From the NCBI GenBank assembly GCA_043228905.1, contig JBHGNT010000016.1:310001-374000 (forward strand): a stretch of DNA of 64,000 nt, in the 5' to 3' direction. The notes beneath the pieces were generated by a model that was not told where the DNA came from, did no database searches, and saw nothing but the letters and a program-made list of their open reading frames with translations. This document shows positions 54,986 to 64,000 of this stretch, in pieces. A program made the position numbers and the translations under genes. The DNA comes from Azolla caroliniana (lineage: Eukaryota > Polypodiophyta). Positions within the stretch are counted from its first letter, which is position 1; the number at the start of each line of letters is the position of its first letter.

Positions 54986-56411
54986 TTGTTAGCTTCGATT
55001 CGCATGTTTGAACATAAAAATCCGATATCCTACGAGCCAGGTATGAACCTTTTAATTTACCTACTAGCGCTTGTCAACTCCCTCCGCAAATTAGCTAATT
55101 TCTTCATGTCTCTCGACCTGAAATTCAAAATCTGGATTTTTCAACTCCTTAACAGAGCTAACGTTGTTAGCTTCGATTCGCATGTTTGAACACAAAAATC
55201 CGATATCACATGAGCCACGGATGAACATTTTAATTTACTAACGCGCTCTTCTCCACTACCTCCTCAAATTTGCTAATTTCTTCATGTCTCACGACCTGAA
55301 TTTCAAAATCTTGATTTTTTAAATCCATATCTGAGCTAGCGTTGTTAGCTTCGATTCGCATGTTTGAACACAAAAATCCGATATCACACGAGCCACGGAT
55401 GAACATTTTAATTTACTAACGCGCTCTTCTCCACTACCTCCTCAAATTTGCTAATTTCTTCATGTCTCTCGACCTATGTTTCAAAATCTTGATTTTTTAA
55501 TTCCATATCAGAGCAAGCGTTGTTAGCTTCGATTCCCATGTTTGAATACAAAAATACGATATCACACGAGCCACATATGAACATTTTAATTTACCTACTA
55601 GCTCTTGTCAACTCCCACCTGAAATTTGCTAATTTCTTCACGTCTCTCGACCTGACTTTCAAAATCTTGACTTTTTAATTCCATATTAGAGCTAGCGTTG
55701 TTAGCTTTGATTCTTATGTTTGAACACAGCAATCCGATATCACACGAGCCAGGTATGAACATTTTAATTTACCTACTAGCTCTTGTCAACTCCCTACTCA
55801 AATTTGTTAATTTCTTCATGTCTCTCGACCTGAGTTTCAAAATCTTGATTTTTGAATTCCATATTAGAGCTAGCGTTGTTAGCTTCGATTCACATGTTTT
55901 AACATAAAAATCCGATATCATACGAGCCAGGTATGAACCTTTTAATTTACCTACTAACGCTTGTTAACTCCCTCCTCAAATTTGCTAATTTCTTCATATC
56001 TCTCGACCTGAAGCTTCAAAATCTTGATTTTTTAATTCCATAACATAGCTAGCGCTGTTAGCTTCGATTCACATGTTTGAACACAAAAATCTGATATCAC
56101 ACGAACCACGTATGAACATTTTAATTTACCTACTAGCGCTTGTCAACTCCCTCTTCAAATTTACTAATTTCTTCATGTCTCTCGACCTGAGTTTCAAAAT
56201 CTTGATTTTTCAATTTCATATTAGTGCTAGCGTTGTTAGCTTCGATTCGCATGTTTGAACACAAAAATCCGATATCACACGAGCCACGTATGAACATTTT
56301 AATATAACCTACTAGCTCTTGTCAACTCCCTCCTAAAATTTGCTAATTTCTTCATGTCTCTCGACCTGAGTTTCAAAATCTTGATTTTTTAATTCCATAT
56401 CAGAGCTAGCG
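54986..56411 (+). repeat. 2671-bp HOR, unit 5, lacking 7 monomers (1426 bp)
   Basis: It follows unit order up to the ctgaagcttc monomer, then at about 56046-56091 jumps to the monomer with aaaatctgatatcacacg, which in a full unit lies 1245 bp further on. The join lies in a stretch of about 45 bp (agctagcgctgttagc through aacacaaaaatc) that is identical in both parent monomers, so the exact point cannot be set. Seven monomers are missing and the phase is kept. First diagnostic site is c at 55037. Confidence 0.93.
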
Positions 56412-58265
56412 TTGTTAGCTTCGATTCGCATGTTTGAACATAAAAATCCGATATCCTACGAGCCAGGTATGAACCTTTTAATTTACCTACTAGCGCTTGT
56501 CAACTCCCTCCGCAAATTAGCTAATTTCTTCATGTCTCTCGACCTGAAATTCAAAATCTGGATTTTTCAACTCCTTAACAGAGCTAACGTTGTTAGCTTC
56601 GATTCGCATGTTTGAACACAAAAATCCGATATCACATGAGCCACGGATGAACATTTTAATTTACTAACGCGCTCTTCTCCACTACCTCCTCAAATTTGCT
56701 AATTTCTTCATGTCTCACGACCTGAATTTCAAAATCTTGATTTTTTAAATCCATATCTGAGCTAGCGTTGTTAGCTTCGATTCGCATGTTTGAACACAAA
56801 AATCCGATATCACACGAGCCACGGATGAACATTTTAATTTACTAACGCGCTCTTCTCCACTACCTCCTCAAATTTGCTAATTTCTTCATGTCTCTCGACC
56901 TATGTTTCAAAATCTTGATTTTTTAATTCCATATCAGAGCAAGCGTTGTTAGCTTCGATTCCCATGTTTGAATACAAAAATACGATATCACACGAGCCAC
57001 ATATGAACATTTTAATTTACCTACTAGCTCTTGTCAACTCCCACCTGAAATTTGCTAATTTCTTCACGTCTCTCGACCTGACTTTCAAAATCTTGACTTT
57101 TTAATTCCATATTAGAGCTAGCGTTGTTAGCTTTGATTCTTATGTTTGAACACAGCAATCCGATATCACACGAGCCAGGTATGAACATTTTAATTTACCT
57201 ACTAGCTCTTGTCAACTCCCTACTCAAATTTGTTAATTTCTTCATGTCTCTCGACCTGAGTTTCAAAATCTTGATTTTTGAATTCCATATTAGAGCTAGC
57301 GTTGTTAGCTTCGATTCACATGTTTTAACATAAAAATCCGATATCATACGAGCCAGGTATGAACCTTTTAATTTACCTACTAACGCTTGTTAACTCCCTC
57401 CTCAAATTTGCTAATTTCTTCATATCTCTCGACCTGAAGCTTCAAAATCTTGATTTTTTAATTCCATAACATAGCTAGCGCTGTTAGCTTCGATTCACAT
57501 GTTTGAACACAAAAATCCGATATCACACGAGCCACGGATGAACATTTTAATTTACCTACTAGCGCTTGTCAACTCCCTCCTCAAATTTGCTAATTTCTTC
57601 ATGTCTCTCGACCTGAGTTTCAAAATCTTGATTTTTTAATTCCATATCAGAGCTAGCGCTGTTAGCTTCGATTCACATGTTTGAACACAAAAATCCGATA
57701 TCACACGAGCCTGGTATGAACATTTTAATTTACTAACGCGCTCTTCTCCACTACGTCCTCAAATTTACTAATTTCTTCATGTCTCTCTACCTGAGTTTCA
57801 AAATGTTTATTTTTTATATGTATATTAGAGCTAGCGTTGGTAGCTTCGATTCGCATGTTTGAACACAAAAATCCGATATCACACGAGCTAGGTATGAACA
57901 TTTTAATTTACTAACGCGCTCTTCTCTACTACCTCCTCAAATTTGCTAATTTCTTCATTTGTGTCGACCTGAGTTTCAAAATCTTGATTTTTTAATTCCA
58001 TATGACAGCTAGCGTTGTTAGCTTCGCTTCGCATGTTTGAACAAAGAAATCCGATATCACAAGAGCCAGGTATGAACATTTTAATTTACTAACGCGCTCT
58101 TCTCCACTACCTCTTCAATTTTGCTAATTTCTTCATATCTCTCGAGCTGAGTTTCAAAATCTTGATATTTTAATTCCATATCAGAGCTAGTGCTGTTAGC
58201 TTCGATTCGCATGTTTCAACATAGAAATCCGATATCACACGAGCCAGGTATGAACATTTTAATTT
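56412..58265 (+). repeat. 2671-bp HOR, unit 6, partial
   Basis: Matches the start of the unit for about 1.85 kb. It ends near 58265, where class 'acgcgctcttctccac' replaces the expected 'tagctcttgtcaactcc' monomer. From about 57660 the same bases are also homologous to 10385 onward, so the HOR array and the long duplication overlap here. Confidence 0.88.
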
Positions 58266-58913
58266 ACTAACGCGCTCTTCTCCACTACCTCCTCAAATTT
58301 GCTAATTTCTTCATGCGGGTCGACCTAAGTTTCAAAACTTGATTTTTTAATTCCATATGACAGCTAGCGTTGTTAGCTTCGATTCGCATTTTTGAACACA
58401 GAAATCAGATATCACTCGAGCCTGGTATGAACATTTTAATTTACCTACTAGCTCTTGTTAACTCCCTCCTCAAATTTGTTAATTTCTTCATGTCTCTTGA
58501 TCTGAGTTTCAAAATCTTGATTTTTTAATTCCTATCAGAGCTAGCACTGTTAGCTTCCATTCACATGTTTGAACACAAAAATCCGATATCACACGAGCCA
58601 CGTATGAACATTTTAATTTACCTACTAGCGCTTGTCAACTCCCTCCTCAAATTTGCTAATTTCTTCATGTCTCTCGACCTGAGTTTCAAAATCTTGATTT
58701 TTTAATTCCATATCAGAGCTAGCGTTGTTAGCTTCGATTCGCATGTTTGAACACAGAAATCAGATATCACTCGAGCCTGGTATGAACATTTTAATTTACC
58801 TACTAGCTCTTCTCCACTACCTCTTCAATTTTGCTAATTTCTTCATATCTCTCGACCTGAGTTTCAAAATCTTGATTTTTTAATTCCATATCAGAGCTAG
58901 CGTTGTTAGCTTC
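58266..58913 (+). repeat. Transition with one added hybrid monomer
   Basis: Relative to 10986-11460 this stretch has exactly one extra 178-bp monomer, around 58741-58918. The added copy is a hybrid: its variable block starts as one class (cctactagctctt) and ends as the other (ctccactacctcttcaattt). The surrounding monomers also show mixed features such as cagaaatcagatatcactcg following gcatttttgaac. Confidence 0.8.
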
Positions 58914-61032
58914 GATTCACATGTTTGAACACAAAAATCCAATATCACACGAACCACGGATGAACATTGTAATTTACCTACTAGCACTTGTCAACTCCCT
59001 CCTCAAATTTGCTAATTTCTTCATGTCTCTCGACCTGAGTTTCAAAATCTTGATTTTTTAATTCCATATCAGAGCTAGCGTTGTTAGCTTCGATTCGCAT
59101 GTTTGAACACAAAAATCCCATATCACACGAACCACGTATGAACATTTTAATTTACCTACTAGCGCTTGTCAACTCCCTCCTCAAATTTGCTAATTTCTTC
59201 ATGTCTCTCGACCTGAGTTTCAAAATCTGGATTTTTCAACTCCTTAACAGAGCTAGCGCTGTTACCTTCGATTCGCATGTTTGAACACAAAAATCCGATA
59301 TCACACGAGCCACGGATGAACATTTTAATTTACTAACGCGCTCTTCTCCACTACCTCCTCAAATTTGCTAATTTCTTCATGTCTCACGACCTGAATTTCA
59401 AAATCTTGATTTTTTAAATCCATATCTGAGCTAGCGTTGTTAGCTTCCATTCGCATGTTTGAACACAAAAATCCGATATCACAAGAGCCACGGATGAAGA
59501 TTTTAATTTACTAACGCGCTCTTCTCCACTACCTCCTCAAATTTGCTAATTTCTTCATGTCTCTCGACCTATGTTTCAAAATCTCGATTTTTTAATTGCA
59601 TATCAGAGTAAGCGTTGTTAGCTTCGATTCGCATGTTTGAATACAAAAATACGATATCACACGAGCCACGTATGAACATTTTAATTTACCTACTAGCTCT
59701 TGTCAACTCCCACCTGAAATTTGCTAATTTCTTCACGTCTCTCGACCTGACTTTCAAAATCTTGACTTTTTAATTCCATATCAGAGCTAGCGTTGTTAGC
59801 TTTGATTCTTATGTTTGAACACAGAAATCCGATATCACACGAGCCAGGTATGAACATTTTAATTTACCTACTAGCTCTTGTCAACTCCCTCCTCAAATTT
59901 GTTAATATCTTCATGTCTCTCGACCTGAGTTTCAAAATCTTGATTTTTGAATTCCATATTAGAGCTAGCGTTGTTAGCTTCGATTCGCATGTTTGAACAT
60001 AAAAATCCGATATCATACGAGCCAGGTATGAACCTTTTAATTTACCTACTAACGCTTGTCAACTCCCTCCTCAAATTTGCTAATTTCTTCATGTCTCTCG
60101 ACCTGAATCTTCAAAATCTTGATTTTTTAATTCCATAACATAGCTAGCGCTGTTAGCTTCGATTCACATGTTTGAACACAAAAATCTGATATCACACGAG
60201 CCACGGATGAACATTTTAATTTACCTACTAGCGCTTGTCAACTCCCTCCTCAAATTTGCTAATTTCTTCATGTCTCTGGACCTGAGTTTAAAAATCTTGA
60301 TTTTTTAATTCCATATCAGAGCTAGCGCTGTTAGCTTCGATTCACATGTTTGAAGACAAAAATCCGATATCACACGAACCACGTATGAACATTTTAATTT
60401 ACCTACTAGCGCTTATCAACTCCCTCCTCAAATTTGCTAATTTCTTCATGTCTCTCGACCTGAGTTTCAAAATCTTGATTTTTCAATTCCATATTTTAGC
60501 TAGCGTTGTTAGCTTCCATTCGCATGTTTGAACACAAAAATCCGATATCACACGAGCCACGTATGAACATTTTAATTTACCTACTAGCGCTTGTAACCTC
60601 CCTCATGAAATTTGCTAATTTCTTCATGTGTGTCGACCTGAGTTTCAAAATCTTGATTTTTTAATTGCATATCAAAGCTAGCGTTGTTAGCTTCGATTCG
60701 CATGTTTGAACAAAGAAATCCGATATCACAAGAGCCAGGTATAAACATTTTAATTTACTAACGCGCTCTTCTCCACTACCTCCTCAAATTTGCTAATTTC
60801 TTCATATCTCTCGAGCTGAGTTTCAAAATCTTGATTTTTTAATTCCATATCAAAGCTAGTGTTGTTAACTTTGATTCACATGTTTCAACACAAAAATCCG
60901 ATATCACACGAGCCACGTATGAACATTTTAATTTACCTACTAGCTCTTGTTAACTCCCTCCTCAAATTTGTTAATTTCTTCATGTCTCTCGATCTGAGTT
61001 ACAAAATCTTGATTTTTTAATTTCATATTAGA

Positions 61033-61272
61033 GATAGCGTTGTTAGGTTCGATTCGCATGTTTGAACACAGAAATCCGATATCACACGAGCCAGGTATGA
61101 AAATTTTAATTTACCTACTAGCTCTTGTTAACTCCCTCCAATGTCACACGAGCCACGTATGAACATTTTAATTTACTAACGCGCTCTTCTCCACTCCATC
61201 GTCAAATTTGTTAATTTCTTCATGTCTCTCGACCTGATTTTCAAAATCTTGATTTTTTAATTCCATATCAGA
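61033..61272 (+). repeat. 240-bp aberrant monomer, right copy
   Basis: Same ctccctccaatgtcacacg junction and the same 240-bp spacing as at 13580, exactly 47,453 bp away. Two independent events at the same base are unlikely, so the pair marks common descent of the two duplication copies. Confidence 0.92.
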
Positions 61273-64000
61273 GCTAGCGTTGTTAGCTTCGATTCGCATG
61301 TTTGAACACAAAAATCCGATATCACATGAGCCTGGTATGAACATTTTAATTTTCTAACGCGCTCTTCTCCACTACCTCCTTAAATTTCATATTTCCTCAT
61401 GTGTGTCGACCTGAGCTTCAAAATCTTGATTTTTTAATTCCATATCACAGCAAGCGTTGTTAGCTTCGATTCACATGTTTGAACACAGAAATCAGATATC
61501 AGACGAGCCTGGTATGAACATTTTAATTTACTAACGCGCTCTTCTCCAGTACCTCCTCAAATTTGCTAATTTCTTCATGTCTCTCGACCTGAGTTTCAAA
61601 ATCTTGATTTTTCAATTCCATATCAGAGCTAGCGTTGTTAGCTTTGATTCTTATGTTTGAACACAGAAATCCGATATCACACGAGCCAGGTATGAACATT
61701 TTAATTTACCTACTAGCGCTTGTCAACTCCCTCCTCAAATTTGCTAATTTCTTCATGTCTCTCGACCTGAGTTTCAAAATCTTGATTTTTTAATTCCATA
61801 TCAGAGCTAGCGCTGTTAGCTTCGATTCACATGTTTGAACACAAAAATCCGATATCACACGAGCCTGGTATGAACATTTTAATTTACTAACGCGCTCTTC
61901 TCCACTACGTCCTCAAATTTACTAATTTCTTCATGTCTCTCTACCTGAGTTTCAAAATGTTTATTTTTTATATGTATATTAGAGCTAGCGTTGGTAGCTT
62001 CGATTCGCATGTTTGAACACAAAAATCCGATATCACACGAGCTAGGTATGAACATTTTAATTTACTAACGCGCTCTTCTCTACTACCTCCTCAAATTTGC
62101 TAATTTCTTCATTTGTGTCGACCTGAGTTTCAAAATCTTGATTTTTTAATTCCATATGACAGCTAGCGTTGTTAGCTTCGCTTCGCATGTTTGAACAAAG
62201 AAATCCGATATCACAAGAGCCAGGTATGAACATTTTAATTTATTAACGCGCTCTTCTCCACTACCTCTTCAATTTTGCTAATTTCTTCATATCTCTCGAG
62301 CTGAGTTTCAAAATCTTGATATTTTAATTCCATATCAGAGCTAGTGCTGTTAGCTTCGATTCGCATGTTTCAACATAGAAATCCGATATCACACGAGCCA
62401 GGTATGAACATTTTAATTTACCTACTAGCTCTTGTCAACTCCCTCCTAGAATTTGCTAATTTCTTCATGTGTGTCGACCTAAGTTTCAAAACTTGATTTT
62501 TTAATTCCATATCACAGCTAGCGTTGTTAGCTTCGATTCCCATGTTTGAACACAGAAATCAGATATCACTCGAGCCTGGTATGAACATTTTAATTTACTA
62601 ACGTGCTCTTTTCCACTACCGCCTCAAATTTGCTAATTTCTTCATGTCTCTCGACCTGAGTTTCAAAATCTTGATTTTTCAATTCCATATCAGAGCTAGC
62701 GTTCTTAGCTTTGATTCTTATGTTTGAACACAAAAATCCGATATCACACGAGCCAGGTATGAACATTTTAATTTACTGACTAGCTCTTCTCAACTCCCTC
62801 CTCAAATTTCTTAATTTCTTCATGTCTCTCGACCTGAGTTTCAAAATCTTGATTTTTTAATTCCATAACAGAGCTAGCGCTGTTAGCTTCGATTCACATG
62901 TTTGAACACAAAAATCCGATATCACACGAGCCACGTATGAACATTTTAATTTACCTACTAGCGCTTGTCAACTCCCTCTTCAAATTTGCTAATTTCTTCA
63001 TGTCTCTCGACCTGAGTTTCAAAATCTTGATTTTTTAATTCCATATCAGAGCTAGCGTTGTTAGCTTCGATTCGCATGTTTGAACATAAAAATCCGATAT
63101 CCTACGAGCCAGGTATGAACCTTTTAATTTACCTACTAGCGCTTGTCAACTCCCTCCGCAAATTAGCTAATTTCTTCATGTCTCTCGACCTGAGTTTCAA
63201 AATCTTGATTTTTTAATTCCATATCAGAGCTAGCGTTGCTAGCTTCGATTCGCATGTTTGAACATAAAAATCCGATATCACACGAGCCTGGTATGAACAT
63301 TTTAATTTACTAACGCGCTCTTCTCCACTACGTCCTCAAATTTACTAATTTCTTCATGTCTCTCGACCTGAGTTTCAAAATCTTGATTTTTTATATGTAT
63401 ATTAGAGCTACCGTTGTTAGCTTCGATTCGCATGTTTGAACACAAAAATCCGATATCACATGAGCCACGTATGAATATTTTAATTTACCTACTAGCTCTT
63501 GTCAACTCCCTCCTCAAATTTGCTAATTTCTTCATGTCTCTCGACCTGAGTTTCAAAATCTTGATTTTTCAATTCCATATTAGACCTAGCGTTAGCTTCG
63601 ATTCGCATGTTTGAACATAAAAATCCGATATCATACGAGCCAGGTATGAACCTTTTAATTTACCTACTAGCGCTTGTCAACTCCCTCCTCAAATTTGCTA
63701 ATTTCTTCATGTCTCTCGACCTGAGCTACAAAATCTTGATTTTTTAATTCCGTAACATAGCTAGCGCTGTTAGCTTCGATTCACATGTTTGAACACAAAA
63801 ATCCGATATCACACGAGCCACGGATGAACATTTTAATTTACCTACTAGCGCTTGTCAACTCCCTCCTCAAATTTGCTAATTTCTTCATGTCTCTCGACCT
63901 GAGCTACAAAATCTTGATTTTTTAATTCCGTAACATAGCTAGCGCTGTTAGCTTCGATTCACATGTTTGAACACAAAAATCCGATATCACACGAGCCACG

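Larger units (their letters stand above)
1..64000 (+). repeat. Tandem satellite array, 178-bp monomer, spans whole window
   Basis: Every part of the window is built from one monomer family. Using gctagcg as phase mark, successive starts at 104, 282, 457 and 635 give spacings of 178, 175 and 178 bp, and this continues to the end. All copies lie in the same orientation; I saw no inverted copy, transposon or unique insert. Recurrent landmarks in order are gctagcg, ttcgattcgcatgtttgaac, gatatcacacgagcc, tatgaacattttaattta, caaatttgctaatttcttc, ctcgacctgag and caaaatcttgattttt. A hand-counted consensus gives about 38% GC, with C (43) far above G (24) on this strand. Nucleosome-sized, HOR-organised satellites of this kind are typical of centromeres. 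The centromeric role is inference; the family itself is not one I recognise. Confidence 0.98.
57660..64000 (+). repeat. Right copy of the long segmental duplication (runs off the end)
   Basis: From 58914 to 64000 it is collinear with 11461-16547 at offset 47,453 bp without net indel and with only about eight to ten substitutions noticed by eye. From about 57660 to 58570 it matches 10385-11300 at offset 47,275. The copy is truncated by the window edge. It includes the same 240-bp monomer. Confidence 0.9.

Noticed and set aside
1-64000. CRISPR-like array (regular repeats)
   Set aside because: There is no repeat/spacer division: the whole 178-bp period is conserved, units are far too long and the array is 64 kb.
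1-64000. CENP-B box
   Set aside because: I looked for ttcg followed at the right distance by cggg. The recurrent ttcgattcgcatgtttg lacks the cggg half, so no box is called.
1-64000. Assignment to a known named centromeric satellite on the basis of the 178-bp length
   Set aside because: Several unrelated satellites share this length, and I could not match the sequence itself to any I know. Length alone is not evidence of identity.
1-64000. T-rich tracts such as gattttttaatt as terminators or promoters
   Set aside because: They occur in almost every monomer as part of the repeat, with no associated gene or GC-rich stem.

Overview
The whole 64 kb window is one uninterrupted tandem satellite array in a single orientation. 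It holds roughly 360 copies of an AT-rich monomer of about 178 bp. I found no gene, RNA gene, transposon or unique sequence inside it. Such an array is eukaryotic nuclear heterochromatin, most plausibly centromeric or pericentromeric, because the monomer is nucleosome-sized, copies are all head-to-tail, and higher-order repeats (HORs) are nested and highly homogenised. I do not recognise the satellite family, so I cannot name the organism; a plant or an invertebrate are both possible. The small open frames that recur once per monomer are by-products of the repeat and are not annotated as genes.

The monomer, phased at the gctagc motif, is 178 bp with about 38% GC in a consensus I counted by eye. 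Most copies carry a NheI-type gctagc, an EcoRV-type gatatc and a 17-nt dyad (AGCTAGC, 3-nt loop, GTTAGCT). Two main classes differ in a block of about 22 bp: 'acgcgctcttctccac' versus 'tagcgcttgtcaactcc'. Recurrent length variants are 154 bp (24-bp deletion), 162 bp (16-bp deletion), 240 bp and 187 bp. HOR lengths can be rebuilt exactly from these: 1761 = 10x178-16-3; 4423 = 25x178-24-3; 2671 = 15x178+1; 1400 = 8x178-24; 1376 = 8x178-48.

Layout: 1-6460 is a mosaic of related monomers with few long internal duplicates. 6461-9640 is a block resembling 41098-44280. 9641-10384 is transitional. 10385-16547 is the left copy of a long duplication whose right copy is 57660-64000, 47.45 kb away. 14175-22270 holds almost two units of a 4423-bp HOR. 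20384-27951 and 27952-37280 are two versions of a large block (7568 and 9329 bp) that differ by exactly one internal 1761-bp HOR. 37501-41676 is a three-unit 1400/1376/1400-bp HOR array. 41632-58265 is a 2671-bp HOR array of four full units flanked by a divergent unit, a unit lacking 7 monomers and a partial unit.

Together the window reads as a record of repeated unequal exchange or gene-conversion-like amplification at several scales (monomer, 8-25-mer HOR, 7-9 kb block, 47 kb block). All HOR boundaries below are set by convenient anchors and their phase is arbitrary.
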